In this document: piece after piece, positions 44,377 to 53,942 of the stretch
Position numbering within the stretch: position 1 is the stretch's first letter
Layout: each line of letters starts with the position of its first letter
NCBI RefSeq assembly: GCF_002902965.1
Contig: NZ_CP026106.1
Span: 806,001-870,000, forward strand
Source of the DNA: Paraburkholderia hospita
GTDB taxonomy: Bacteria; Pseudomonadota; Gammaproteobacteria; Burkholderiales; Burkholderiaceae
Reading direction: 5' to 3'
DNA length: 64,000 nt
Notes under the pieces: model-generated
Told to the model about the DNA's origin: nothing
What the model saw: the letters and a program-made list of their open reading frames with translations, nothing else
The model's database searches: none
Position numbers and translations under genes: made by a program

Positions 44377-45593
44377 CTCACATCGGTGGCGGGCTTCAGG
44401 AAAAGTTCGTGCATCGGCGCGAAGTGCGCGTAGAGCGGCAGGATCGCGCCGCCCATCGCGCGCGCGTCGGAGCCGATCGTGCCTTCGAGCAATTGCGGGC
44501 GCACGATGCCTTCCCACTCGAATTTGTCGAGCACGCGCTCCGTGCGGCGAATGATCTCGCGCACCAGCTGCCGGTCCACTTCCCCGTCGATCACCACCGC
44601 TTCGAGATCGAGCAACGCCGCCGCGTTCGTCAATGCGCCCGCAATCGCGGGGCACGCGGTGTCGAGCCATTGCTCCGTGAGCCGCCACAGGTCCGGCGAC
44701 AACGCACGGTGATCATGCGCGGCAGTGGCGGGCGCGCCCGCATCGACGAACAGCTTTTCGAGCACGAAACCCGATGCCGCGTGCAGCAACTGTTGCGCAG
44801 GCTGACGCGCGTTGCCGCTCATGATGGGTATCGAGCCGACGGCGCCCGCGTTGTCGTGCGGCCCGCCATGCAGGCGACCGTCGATCACCAGTCCACCGCC
44901 GATAAACGTACCGACGAACAGATACAAAAAGTTATGGATGCCGCGCCCCTGACCCATCACGAGTTCGGCGGCGCATGCAGCGGTGGTGTCTTTTGCGAAC
45001 TCGACGGGCAGGCCCGTCATCGACGCGATGCGCGCGCGGATGTCGATGTCGTTCCACGCATCGAGCGCTTCGCGCGGCGCGCCGAGAAAATCGCGCCAGC
45101 CGCCGAGCCACAGCGGCGCCGCCACGCCGACGCCGACCACTTTCTCGCGTCGCGCGCCGAGCGCTTCGTTGATGCGCGCGAGCTTGCTTTCGAGCGCGGG
45201 GAACAGCGTGCGCGGATCGGGATACGCGTACTCCTGCACTTCGCGGCAGCACACGCGCCCGAGAAAATCCATGGCGAGCACATCGAGACTGCGCCGTCCG
45301 ACCTTTACGCCGATCGTATAGGCGCCTTCCGCGCGCAACGCGATGGGCACGGAAGGCTGCCCGATGCGCCCGCGCACGCGCGCCTGTTTTTCGAGCAGAC
45401 CATCGTCGATCAATCGCTCGACGATCATCGACACGGTCTGCATCGACAGACGCGTGAGCCGTCCCACGTCGGCTTTCGGCAGCTGGCCATGCAAACGGAT
45501 CGCCTGCAGCACGATGCGTTCGTTGAACTGCCGCATGCCGACCTGGTTCGAGCCGACCGTGCGTTTGAGCGGTGAGCGGGTGCCCGTATCCAT
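44370..45593 (-). CDS. ROK family transcriptional repressor
   Basis: The 407-residue protein joins an N-terminal winged helix (GRLTRLSMQTVSMIVERLID) to a ROK domain (VGVGVAAPLWL, LYLFVGTFIGGGLVIDG). The Cys-rich zinc motif of catalytic ROK kinases is absent (the region reads GNARQPAQQLLH), in keeping with a repressor like XylR/NagC. The sugar ABC operon follows on the same strand, and a near-perfect palindrome lies upstream of its binding-protein gene, so it probably controls fructose-type sugar uptake. It is the last gene of the minus-strand series. Confidence 0.9.
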   Translation of the reverse strand: MDTGTRSPLKRTVGSNQVGMRQFNERIVLQAIRLHGQLPKADVGRLTRLSMQTVSMIVERLIDDGLLEKQARVRGRIGQPSVPIALRAEGAYTIGVKVGRRSLDVLAMDFLGRVCCREVQEYAYPDPRTLFPALESKLARINEALGARREKVVGVGVAAPLWLGGWRDFLGAPREALDAWNDIDIRARIASMTGLPVEFAKDTTAACAAELVMGQGRGIHNFLYLFVGTFIGGGLVIDGRLHGGPHDNAGAVGSIPIMSGNARQPAQQLLHAASGFVLEKLFVDAGAPATAAHDHRALSPDLWRLTEQWLDTACPAIAGALTNAAALLDLEAVVIDGEVDRQLVREIIRRTERVLDKFEWEGIVRPQLLEGTIGSDARAMGGAILPLYAHFAPMHELFLKPATDVSY

Positions 45594-45623
45594 CGGCTAT
45601 GTCCGGTTACGCGTATCGGTTCG

Positions 45624-46424
45624 TCATGCGATGGCCCGCACGTCGGCCTGTTTCGCGCCCGTCATGATCGCGACAGCATCCGACATGTGGATGTCGCTCT
45701 TGTTCACGAGCGCCGCGCGCCGTCCGAGCCGCTGAATGTGAATGCGGTCCGCGATCTCGAACACATGCGGCATGTTGTGACTGATCAGGATGACGGGCAG
45801 GCCGCGGTCGCGCACGCGCCGGATCAGCTCCAGCACCATGTTGCCTTCCTTCACGCCGAGCGCCGCCGTCGGTTCGTCGAGAATCACGACGTGCCGCGCG
45901 AAGGCCGCGCTGCGCGCTACCGCGACGCCCTGGCGCTGACCGCCCGAGAGCGTTTCGACGGCCTGGCGCATCGAGCGGATGCCGATCTGCAGGTCTTTCA
46001 TCGCATTGGTCGCTTCTTCGAGCATGCGGCGCTTGTCGATGATCTTGAAGATCTTGCCGCGCCAGCCAGGCTTCACCAGTTCACGCGCGAGGAACAGGTT
46101 CTCCGCGATGCTCATGGCGGGCGCCACGGCGAGATCCTGATAGACGGTTTCGATGCCTTGCTGGCGCGCGTCGAGCGGACTGCGGAACTTGACCGCTTTG
46201 CCGTCGAGCAGCAGGTCGCCTTCATCGGGCACGAGCGCGCCGGAGAGCGCCTTGATGAGCGATGACTTGCCCGCGCCGTTATCGCCGATCACGGCCATGA
46301 TTTCGCCGGGCATCACTTCGAAGTCGCAGCCGTCGAGCGCGGTCACCTGGCCGTAGCGCTTGATGAGACCGCGTGCTTGCAGAACGGGCGTCGTGCCGTT
46401 GGTGGAAGAGGGGGTTGTCGACAT
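45624..46424 (-). CDS. frcA: Sugar ABC transporter ATP-binding protein (FrcA-like)
   Basis: This 266-residue ATPase is a single nucleotide-binding domain, the short form found in fructose-type (FrcA) systems rather than the double RbsA form. Walker A is GDNGAGKSSLIKAL, the signature LSGGQRQGVAVARS, and Walker B VVILDEPTAAL. AAGGAG six bases upstream supports the ATG at 46424. It is cotranscribed with the permease (stop and start 22 bp apart) and binding protein. The sugar is inferred from similarity; ribose or another sugar remains possible. Confidence 0.85.
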   Translation of the reverse strand: MSTTPSSTNGTTPVLQARGLIKRYGQVTALDGCDFEVMPGEIMAVIGDNGAGKSSLIKALSGALVPDEGDLLLDGKAVKFRSPLDARQQGIETVYQDLAVAPAMSIAENLFLARELVKPGWRGKIFKIIDKRRMLEEATNAMKDLQIGIRSMRQAVETLSGGQRQGVAVARSAAFARHVVILDEPTAALGVKEGNMVLELIRRVRDRGLPVILISHNMPHVFEIADRIHIQRLGRRAALVNKSDIHMSDAVAIMTGAKQADVRAIA

Positions 46425-46446
46425 CACAGGCTCCTTCGAATAACGA

Positions 46447-47436
46447 TCAACGTGCGCCGCGGCGCGACAGTTTGTCGGCGGCGACTGCGAGAATCACGAG
46501 AATGCCGGTGATCAGCACCTGGTACACCGACGACACACCCATCAAGGTCAAGCCATTGCGGAACACGCCGACAATCAATGCGCCCAGCAGCGTGCCCGCA
46601 ATCGAGCCGCGCCCGCCGAACAGACTCGTGCCGCCCAGCACAACGGCCGTGATGCTGTCGAGGTTCTCCGTTTGTCCCGCTTGCGGATCGCCGACGCCCG
46701 TGCGCGACACGGAGAGCAGCGCGGCGATGCCGTAGAGCGCGCCCGCCAGGGTGTACACCGTGATCAGGATGCGTTGCGCGGAAAGGCCCATCAGGCGCGC
46801 GGCTTCGGGGTTGTTGCCGAGTGCGTAGAGGTGACGGCCGGGCACCGTGTCGCGCAATACGAACCATGTCCCGAGATACATCAGCAGTGTGAGCACGGTG
46901 CCGTAGGTGACGGTGGCCGGCCCGAGATTGAAGGTGTTGCCGAAGAACATCATCGCGTCGGGCAGATTCGACACGCTCTCCGCGTTCGAATAGAGCTGCG
47001 TGGCCGCGAAGGCGATATTCAACGTGCCGAGCGTGACGATGAACGCGGGCAGCTTGATGCGCGTGATCAGCACACCGTTGAGCAAGCCGAACAGCATGCT
47101 CGCAGCAACGCCGCAAGCGATCGCGATGACGGGCGGCACGCCCAACGCGACGGCGAATTTCGTCATCACGATCGAGCCGAACGCCATCAACATCCCGCAC
47201 GACAGATCGATGCCGCCCGTCAGCACGATCAGCGTCTGGCCGATGGCGATGACGGCGACCACCATCGTCTGCTGCATGATGAGCGACAGGTTCTGGAACG
47301 ACAGAAAGCGGTCGCTCTGCGAGATGAAAAAGATGCATGCGAGCAAGAGCGCGACGAGCGGGCCAGCTTCGGCAAGTGTTGGCAGATGATCCGCAAACCG
47401 GCGATGGGTGTGAGCGGGGGCGGTGGGAGTCGACAT
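46447..47436 (-). CDS. frcC: Sugar ABC transporter permease (FrcC-like)
   Basis: The permease of about 329 residues has a hydrophilic N-terminus and about nine to ten helices. The family blocks are IGQTLIVLTGGIDLSCGMLM and VVLGGTSLFGGRGSIAGTLLG. AAGGA before the ATG at 47436 supports the start. It lies between the ATPase and binding-protein genes. A single permease gene means a homodimeric channel, unlike the two-permease operon at 13-23 kb. Confidence 0.87.
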   Translation of the reverse strand: MSTPTAPAHTHRRFADHLPTLAEAGPLVALLLACIFFISQSDRFLSFQNLSLIMQQTMVVAVIAIGQTLIVLTGGIDLSCGMLMAFGSIVMTKFAVALGVPPVIAIACGVAASMLFGLLNGVLITRIKLPAFIVTLGTLNIAFAATQLYSNAESVSNLPDAMMFFGNTFNLGPATVTYGTVLTLLMYLGTWFVLRDTVPGRHLYALGNNPEAARLMGLSAQRILITVYTLAGALYGIAALLSVSRTGVGDPQAGQTENLDSITAVVLGGTSLFGGRGSIAGTLLGALIVGVFRNGLTLMGVSSVYQVLITGILVILAVAADKLSRRGAR

Positions 47437-47569
47437 GATGTGGTTCCTTCGAAGCAATGCGTGGCCTGCGCGCGGTACACGTACGCCACGCTCACGCTGG
47501 AGAACTTGCGGAAGACGCGCGCCGTGCGCGTCCCCGTGACTGCTCAGTTAATGCGCGGTTACTGCGTGC

Positions 47570-48598
47570 TTACTTGTTGCCCCAACAGTTGTCGAGGCCG
47601 AACTTCGTATCCTTGCTGTCGACACCGCCTTGCGGCTTGTCGGTAATCAGCGTGACACCCGTGTCGTGATAGCCGGAGACCTTCTTGCCCGTCTTCGCGT
47701 ACTCGACGCCTGCCTGCACGCCGAGCTCGGCCATCTTCAACGGATACTGCTGCGAGGTCGCGGCAATGGCGCCGGCCTTCACGTTGCGTACGCCTTCACA
47801 GCCGCCGTCAATCGACACGATCATCACGCTCTTGTCCTTGCCCGCGCTCTTGAGCGCGCGATACGCGCCTGCCGCGGCCGGTTCGTTGATCGTGTAGACG
47901 ACGTTGATGTCGGGTGCTTTCTGCAGGCAGTTTTCCATCGCCGTCTGGCCCTTCGACTGGTCGCCGCGCGTGTCCTGGCTGCAGACGATCGACGGATCGC
48001 CTTCCTTCACGCCCATGCCCTGCAAAAAGCCGTTGTGACGCAGCACGCCGACGGACACGCCGGGCGCGAGATCGAGTGTCGCGATCTTCGCGGGCTTGCC
48101 GCCGAGCGCGGCCTTCGCATACTGGCCGATCAAGACGCCTGCCTTGAAGTTGTCGGTGGCGAACAGGGCGTCGGTGGCGTCCTGCGGGTCGGTCGGCGTA
48201 TCGAGCGCGATGACGAGCGCGCCTGCCGCGCGTGCCTTCTTGATGCTCGGCACGATCGCCTTCGTGTCGCTCGGCGTGATGAGGATCGCCTTTGCGCCCG
48301 CCGTGATCATGTTCTCGATGGCCGTGACCTGCGCCGCGTTGTCGCCGTCGAACTTGCCGGCGGCGGTCAGCAGCTTCGCGCCGTCTTTCTGCGCGGCGGA
48401 TTCCGCGCCTTGCTTCATCTTGACGAAGAACGGGTTGGTGTCGGTCTTCGTGATCAGGCCGACGACGGGCTGATCGGCTGCGAGACTGGCGCTCGCGCAC
48501 CACAGCGCAGACGCAGCGACGCACGCAGCGGCGATGCCCTTGACGACGGGTTGCGTGCGGGACGCGCGGCGCAGTTGCCTGCGGGAAATCGGGTTCAT
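47570..48598 (-). CDS. frcB: Sugar ABC transporter substrate-binding protein (FrcB-like)
   Basis: The 342-residue periplasmic protein has a long signal peptide (charged [16 protein letters not shown], hydrophobic core ending in SASLAA). Typical blocks of the FrcB group are [48 protein letters not shown] and the C-terminal GLDNCWG. GGAGGAG precedes the ATG. It is the first gene of the minus-strand transporter operon; a 21-bp palindrome 126 bp upstream is the likely operator. Substrate most likely fructose or a related sugar. Confidence 0.87.
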   Translation of the reverse strand: MNPISRRQLRRASRTQPVVKGIAAACVAASALWCASASLAADQPVVGLITKTDTNPFFVKMKQGAESAAQKDGAKLLTAAGKFDGDNAAQVTAIENMITAGAKAILITPSDTKAIVPSIKKARAAGALVIALDTPTDPQDATDALFATDNFKAGVLIGQYAKAALGGKPAKIATLDLAPGVSVGVLRHNGFLQGMGVKEGDPSIVCSQDTRGDQSKGQTAMENCLQKAPDINVVYTINEPAAAGAYRALKSAGKDKSVMIVSIDGGCEGVRNVKAGAIAATSQQYPLKMAELGVQAGVEYAKTGKKVSGYHDTGVTLITDKPQGGVDSKDTKFGLDNCWGNK

Positions 48599-49039
48599 GG
48601 GACGCTCCTCCGGATGATTGACAACGACGTTGTGATCAGCGGTCGATTCAGCAGCTGGCTGTGCGCTGATCGCGCCTTCTTGTGCGTTCGCCGGACTTTG
48701 GATTCGCCGGTGACGCGGGACTTACTAAATCAAGTTGTTTTAGTTAGTACAGCAGCGACCGTCTCGAAAAGCAAGGCTGGGTTTTGCTGCGGCGCGGCTA
48801 AGGCAAGCTGCCGCAATGCCCGCAAAGTCTTGTACGATAAGGCTTTGAGCGAGTGGTGAGCGCACGCGGTGACCGAGCGGGATTGGGGTAAATCAGGAGT
48901 GAGCGAATCCGTCGACTAAGTTCTTTTGTTCACTCAATGGGCAAATGCTCGGGAGTCGTGCGATTTAGTCGCAAGTCAGGACCGCCACTTGCTCCCCTGA
49001 TGCCAGGGTCCGGCCGCAACAACGCGAGCGGAGGTTGAA
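48599..49039. other. Divergent intergenic region
   Basis: About 440 bases between frcB-like and yihY-like genes. It contains the palindrome at 48724-48744 and GAGG before the GTG at 49040. CTTGTACGATAAGG near 48830 resembles a promoter -10 region for the plus-strand gene. No small gene is convincing. Confidence 0.4.
48724..48744. promoter_or_regulatory. Probable ROK repressor operator
   Basis: ACTAAATCAA-G-TTGTTTTAGT is an almost perfect 21-bp palindrome: nine of the ten symmetric pairs match around the central G. It lies 126 bp upstream of the binding-protein start, and its arms (ACTAAA/TTTAGT) are A/T-rich in a GC-rich genome. This fits binding by the ROK repressor of the same operon. Confidence 0.7.
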
Positions 49040-49942
49040 GTGAACAGGACGCACAATCGCGCGCTGCATTTCGTCGCGACGCATCCCGCGCGCTTCGCGT
49101 TGCAGGTGGTCAAGGCGTTTCGCAAGAACCAGGGGCTGCTGCTCGCGGGCGCGATCGCCTATTACGCGCTGCTGTCCATCGTGCCGCTTCTGATTCTGGT
49201 CGCCATCGCGTTCAGTCATTTCGTCGGCGAAAAGCTGCTGCTCGATACGCTCGCGCGTCTGCTCGAATGGCTGGTGCCGGGACAGTCGCGTGCGATCGTC
49301 AGGGAGCTTGCCAACTTTCTCGCGCATCGCACCGTGATCGGCTGGTTTCTCGTCGTCACGATGATCTTCTTCAGTTCGCTCGCCTTCACGGTGTTGGAGA
49401 ATGCGCTGTCGATCATCTTCGTGCATCGCGTTGCGATCCGGCGCAGGCATTTTCTGCTGTCGGCGACCCTGCCTTATCTGTTCAGTCTTTCGCTGGGTAT
49501 CGGCGTGCTGCTCGTGACGCTTGTGTCGAGCAGTCTTCAGTCCGTCGCGAGCGACAGCATCGTGCTGTTCGGTCACACCATTTCGCTGACGGGCGCCACG
49601 CGCATCGTGCTGTATCTGTTCGGTCTTGCTGGCGAGATTTTCGTGCTGACGGCAATCTATCTGGTGATACCCGCGGGACGCACGACGCTGCGGCACGCGC
49701 TGTTCGGCGCGGTCGCGGCCGCCGTATTGTGGGAAGTTACGCGACGCGTGCTGGTGTGGTACTTCGCGACGCTATCGCAGGTGAGCGTCGTCTATGGATC
49801 GCTGACGACGGCCATCATCGTGCTGTTCAGCCTCGAAGCGCTGGCGACGCTGATGCTGTTCGGCGCGCAACTGATCGCCGAATACGAACGACTCAATGCC
49901 GGTCCGATAGAGCCTGCCGCGCAGCCATTTGTCACGAGCTAG
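49040..49942 (+). CDS. YihY/BrkB-type integral membrane protein
   Basis: The 300-residue protein has about six membrane helices and the YihY family blocks: FRKNQGLLLAGAIAYYALLS near the N-terminus, FFSSLAFTVLENALSIIF, and YGSLTTAIIVLFSLEALATL near the C-terminus. It was once called ribonuclease BN by mistake; the true role is unknown, possibly membrane transport or envelope function. The GTG at 49040 follows GAGG. It stands alone before the chemosensory-like operon. Confidence 0.88.
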   Translation: MNRTHNRALHFVATHPARFALQVVKAFRKNQGLLLAGAIAYYALLSIVPLLILVAIAFSHFVGEKLLLDTLARLLEWLVPGQSRAIVRELANFLAHRTVIGWFLVVTMIFFSSLAFTVLENALSIIFVHRVAIRRRHFLLSATLPYLFSLSLGIGVLLVTLVSSSLQSVASDSIVLFGHTISLTGATRIVLYLFGLAGEIFVLTAIYLVIPAGRTTLRHALFGAVAAAVLWEVTRRVLVWYFATLSQVSVVYGSLTTAIIVLFSLEALATLMLFGAQLIAEYERLNAGPIEPAAQPFVTS

Positions 49943-50187
49943 AAATGGCATTGCGAAGCACGTTGCGGCTGCATCGAAACCGGCGCGATGCGGTTAACGG
50001 CAGAAAGTTCGAGAACTTTAGAATCATTTGAGTCCATGTTCTATTGCGTCTTTTAATCCCCAGAAGAATGCGCGGCGGTCACAGCTTCGTCATGACCCGC
50101 CGACGATAATCCCGTCGCCCGTCAAATTGACAAATTCAGAGCGGGCAGCACTGCCACATAGCAGTGACAGACCACGGGGAATACCAC

Positions 50188-52578
50188 ATGACCATCCGTC
50201 ACCGCATCACTCTACTGGTGGTGTTGATGCTGGTCGCCTTGTCGGCGATCGGTGGATACGCTGTCTATCAGACTCGCGGCAGTGCCGCAGACGTTCGGCA
50301 AGTGACGCAGGGCGTCGTGCCGAGCGCGCTGGCTTCGGCAGACCTTGTCTCGCAGGTCAAGGACGTGCAGCTCGCGACGATGACACTCGTCTATTCGCCC
50401 GACGCGAACATGGTCGAGCAGGCTCAAAAAGAACTCGCCGCGAAAGAGAAATCGCTGCGCGAAGCACTCGACCTGCAGGCAAAAGCAGCCGCGAGCCATG
50501 CGCAGGAAGGGCTCGTCACGCAGGCGCGCGACAGCCTCGCCAACTACTTCGCGGCTATCAACGATACCGCGAAAATGAAGGCCGAAGGCAAGAACGATCT
50601 CGCGCAAGCCTATCTGTTCGCGAACGTCGCGCAGTACCGCGACGAACTCGAAGGCATCGTCGAAACGCTGCGCATCGAAAAGAACCGCCAGAAAGACGAA
50701 GCCATCGACGCGTTGAATACGGGCCTCGCGACGACTACCACGGCGATTGGCAGCGCATCGGGTGCGGCGATTCTGGTGCTGATCGCAATTGGCCTGCTGC
50801 TATACCGGCAGATCACGCGACCGCTTTCGCGCATGCAGGAGATGATGAGCGAGATCGCTTCGAGCCAGGATTTCACGCGCCGCGTGCCCGTGGGCCGCAT
50901 GGACGAGATCGGCCATTCGATTGTCGCGTTCAACGGCATGATCGAAAAGATCCAGCAAAGCTCCGCGCAACTGAAGCAGAAGACGGCCGATATTCAGGCG
51001 ATGTTGCAGAACATGCAGCAGGGCATTCTGACGGTTGTCGAAGATGCGAAGATTCACTCGGAGTACTCGGCCTATCTGGAAGAGATCTTCGAAACGAACG
51101 ATATCGCCGGGCGTGCGCTAATGGACCTCGTATTCGGCGACAGCGACCTGGGTTCGGATACCGTATCGCAAGTCGAAGCAGCCGTGCTGGCGTGTATCGG
51201 CGAAGACAGCATCAACTTCCAGTTCAACCAGCATCTGCTCGTCAACGAACTGACGCGCAAGATGCCCGACGGCCGCGTGAAGACGCTCGATCTGAGCTGG
51301 TCTGCGATCACCGACGAAAGCGACACGGTGATGCGCCTGATGCTGTGCGTGCGCGACGTGACCGAGTTGCGCCAGCTCGCCGCAGAAGCGGGCGAGCAGA
51401 AGCGCCGCCTCGAAATGATCGGCGAAATTCTCTCGGTGAGCGAGGAGAAGTTCCACCATTTCGTTGAAAGTGCAACGGGCTTCATCAACGAGAACGAACG
51501 CATCATCCGTCAGCATGCGCAGGTCAACGAGCCGGCTGTCGCCGAACTGTTCCGCAACATGCATACGATCAAGGGCAATGCGCGGACTTACAGCCTCCAG
51601 CATCTGACCAGCATCGTGCACGAAACCGAGCAACGTTACGACGCGCTGCGCCAACCCGAGGCGGCGCACGAATGGGATCAGGAGCAACTCATTGCCGAAC
51701 TGGCGCGCGTGAAAGAAGCGTTGCAGCACTACGCGACGATCAACGAAGTGAGCCTCGGCCGACGCAAGGCGGGCCGTGTCGGCAGCGCCGAACGCTATCT
51801 GATGGTGGATCGCGAGCATATTCAGGAAAGCCTGCGCCTGCTCGATGCGGCGAACCCGGCTGACATGCTCGATCTGCTGACGGCGCGCGACTCGGTGCGC
51901 AGGACATTGCGCCTGCTTGGTACGGAGAAAGTCGAAGAGGCGCTCGCCGGCGTGCTGCACTCGTTGCCCTCGCTTGCCGCCGAGCTTGGCAAGACCGCGC
52001 CCGCCGTGCGTATCGACGACAACGGGTATCGCGTTCGCACGCAGGCGGGCAGCATGCTCAAGAACGTGTTCATGCATCTGCTGCGCAATTCCGTCGATCA
52101 CGGCATCGAGCCCACCGCGCAGCGTGTAGCGCTCGGCAAACCGGAAGCGGGTGTCATCGATATCGAAGTGGGCGTCGCCGAAGGCGCATTGCAGATCACG
52201 TTGAGCGACGATGGACGCGGTCTCGCGCTGTCGCGCATTCGCGGCATCGCGGCCGATCGCGGCTGGCTTCAGCCCGACACGCAATTGAGCGACGAAGCTG
52301 TGGCGGAATTCATCTTCCGTCCGGGCTTCTCGACTGCGCAGAACGTGACGGAGGTGTCGGGCCGCGGTGTCGGCATGGATGCGGTGCGCGATTTCATCCG
52401 CCGCGAAGGCGGGCGCATCGAGTTGCGCTTCACGGACGATCATGCGGGCGCGGATTTCCGCCAGTTCCAGACGATCGTCTATCTGCCGGAGAACTGCGCT
52501 GTCGATAGCGTCGGCACGTCGATGCATGACGCCGCGCAAACAGTGAGTTCGATTCAGGCGAATGCACATTTCGAATAG
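50188..52578 (+). CDS. MCP-CheA hybrid sensor kinase
   Basis: The product of about 796 residues combines chemoreceptor and CheA parts. Helix 1 (about 8-30), a periplasmic four-helix-bundle (MCP type), helix 2 (about 190-210) and HAMP (RQITRPLSRMQEMMSEI) are followed by a linker with a PAS-like part, an HPt domain with the phospho-His in NMHTIKGNARTY (near 459) and a CheA-type ATPase: HLLRNSVDHGIE (N box), LSDDGRGLAL, GRGVGMDAV. No C-terminal CheW-binding P5 domain is present. GGGGAA supports the ATG at 50188. It leads a four-gene operon with MCP-tip, CheX-like and CheY-like proteins. Confidence 0.85.
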   Translation: MTIRHRITLLVVLMLVALSAIGGYAVYQTRGSAADVRQVTQGVVPSALASADLVSQVKDVQLATMTLVYSPDANMVEQAQKELAAKEKSLREALDLQAKAAASHAQEGLVTQARDSLANYFAAINDTAKMKAEGKNDLAQAYLFANVAQYRDELEGIVETLRIEKNRQKDEAIDALNTGLATTTTAIGSASGAAILVLIAIGLLLYRQITRPLSRMQEMMSEIASSQDFTRRVPVGRMDEIGHSIVAFNGMIEKIQQSSAQLKQKTADIQAMLQNMQQGILTVVEDAKIHSEYSAYLEEIFETNDIAGRALMDLVFGDSDLGSDTVSQVEAAVLACIGEDSINFQFNQHLLVNELTRKMPDGRVKTLDLSWSAITDESDTVMRLMLCVRDVTELRQLAAEAGEQKRRLEMIGEILSVSEEKFHHFVESATGFINENERIIRQHAQVNEPAVAELFRNMHTIKGNARTYSLQHLTSIVHETEQRYDALRQPEAAHEWDQEQLIAELARVKEALQHYATINEVSLGRRKAGRVGSAERYLMVDREHIQESLRLLDAANPADMLDLLTARDSVRRTLRLLGTEKVEEALAGVLHSLPSLAAELGKTAPAVRIDDNGYRVRTQAGSMLKNVFMHLLRNSVDHGIEPTAQRVALGKPEAGVIDIEVGVAEGALQITLSDDGRGLALSRIRGIAADRGWLQPDTQLSDEAVAEFIFRPGFSTAQNVTEVSGRGVGMDAVRDFIRREGGRIELRFTDDHAGADFRQFQTIVYLPENCAVDSVGTSMHDAAQTVSSIQANAHFE

Positions 52579-52595
52579 CACGACGGGGATAGGCT

Positions 52596-53336
52596 GTGGT
52601 TGATCAGTATGTGATTGCGGCAGCATTGGCGGGTGTCGCGTGGGGCGCGCTGGCAGGTTTGTTCGTGCATCGGTGGTGGTACCGGAAACGGGCCGCCGCG
52701 CAACGGCAGACGACAGTCGATGCGCAGAGCACCGCGCTCGCCCAGGCTGAAGAACGTCACGCCGCCGAGGTTCGGCAGCACGAGCAGCAGGCGCGCGAAC
52801 TGCACGCGCTCGTCGATACGCTGCGCGACGATCTCGCGCAGCAGTCTGTGTCGGCAGAAGAAGCGCGCGAAGCGCTGAATGCGCTGCATCTGCAAAAGGA
52901 CGAGTGGCTGCAACAGGCGACGCGCCTCTCAACGGAAGCGGGGCGCCTGCGGCATCTGTCCGCCACGTTCGAGCGCTGGCACGAGCAGATGATCTCGCTA
53001 ATGTCGCAGAACCACGACATGCACTCGAAGAACAATGAACTGTCGTCGATCGTGCGTCATGTCCTGATCGTGTCGCTGAATGCGTCGATTGAAGCGGCGC
53101 GCGCGGGCGCAGCGGGGCGCGGTTTCTCGATCGTCGCAAGCGAAGTGCGTTCACTTGCGGCACGCTCGCAGGAATTGTCGAAGAGCTATCACGACAGCCT
53201 GAATCGCAACGACCTGATCACGACGGCCACGTTTCAGGACATTCAGGCGGGCGGCAAGATGATTGCGGCGTCGCTGGCGAGCGTCGAGGCGCTTGCCGGT
53301 CAGATTCAATCCCGGTTAGAGCAGGCGACGACGTGA
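52596..53336 (+). CDS. Short membrane-anchored MCP-tip protein
   Basis: The 246-residue protein has one N-terminal membrane helix (about 5-27), a coiled coil (about 35-120) and a short version of the chemoreceptor signalling tip: IVSLNASIEAARAGAAGRGF, SIVASEVRSLAARSQELS. There is no periplasmic sensor or HAMP domain, and the signalling region is far shorter than in normal receptors. It could be the scaffold that contacts the hybrid kinase upstream. The start is GTG at 52596; the stop overlaps the next gene (GTGA). Confidence 0.8.
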   Translation: MVDQYVIAAALAGVAWGALAGLFVHRWWYRKRAAAQRQTTVDAQSTALAQAEERHAAEVRQHEQQARELHALVDTLRDDLAQQSVSAEEAREALNALHLQKDEWLQQATRLSTEAGRLRHLSATFERWHEQMISLMSQNHDMHSKNNELSSIVRHVLIVSLNASIEAARAGAAGRGFSIVASEVRSLAARSQELSKSYHDSLNRNDLITTATFQDIQAGGKMIAASLASVEALAGQIQSRLEQATT

Positions 53337-53872
53337 TCAGTCAGCAAGCGAAAGACAGTATCGAGCGGATCTTTTTGTATTCCGCGCGCACGCGTTTGCC
53401 TGTCGATTCCAGCGACGCATGCGACATCACGGCACTCGACGCGCAGCAGGCCAATACCGCGCTTGCGAGCCATATCGTCGTTCTGACCATTTCATCGATC
53501 GCATTCCGCTTTCTGCTCGTGCTGCATTTCAACGATGACCAGGCGACGCGCGACTACTATCTGCGCGAGTCGGAAGAACGCTCGTTGGCGGAAGCACTGA
53601 TGGAAGTCGGCAATCTGTGTTGTGGCGCGATCAATCAGCAATTGGTCGAGTTCTTTCCGGACCTCGGGATGTCGACGCCTTATCAATTGAGCGGCGCTTG
53701 CGTGCCTTATCTGACGGAGTTGAAGCCGGGCTATCTCGCGGCTTTTCGCGTGAGCATCGGCGCAAACGTACAACTGGGCGCGACGCTGTGCATATGCGCG
53801 AGTTCGCCCGTCGATTTTGTCGCGTATGTGAACGAGGCCGAGGAGAGCACGGGTGAACTCGAACTCTTTTGA
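53333..53872 (+). CDS. CheX/CheC-like phosphatase candidate
   Basis: The 179-residue protein contains LAEALMEVGNLCCGAINQQL, resembling the E-x2-N active-site helix of CheC/CheX-type phosphatases. It lies between the MCP-tip and CheY-like genes, where an enzyme removing phosphate from the receiver would be expected. Similarity is limited to this stretch and general fold, so the assignment is moderate. The GTG at 53333 overlaps the preceding stop. No signal or membrane segment is seen. Confidence 0.65.
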   Translation: MISQQAKDSIERIFLYSARTRLPVDSSDACDITALDAQQANTALASHIVVLTISSIAFRFLLVLHFNDDQATRDYYLRESEERSLAEALMEVGNLCCGAINQQLVEFFPDLGMSTPYQLSGACVPYLTELKPGYLAAFRVSIGANVQLGATLCICASSPVDFVAYVNEAEESTGELELF

Positions 53873-53942
53873 ATGCTTCTGAGCAGCGCAGAGAGCACAT
53901 TTTCAATCAATGCGCCGTATGAAAGGCGCTACGGGGTAAGCA

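Noticed and set aside
39535-45575. Long plus-strand frames at 39535-40983 and 43563-45575
   Set aside because: They overlap the flavoprotein and the PBP/ROK genes and encode Arg-rich sequence without domains.
51118-53163. 681-codon minus-strand frame across the chemosensory operon
   Set aside because: It is antisense to clearly recognisable kinase and MCP-tip genes.
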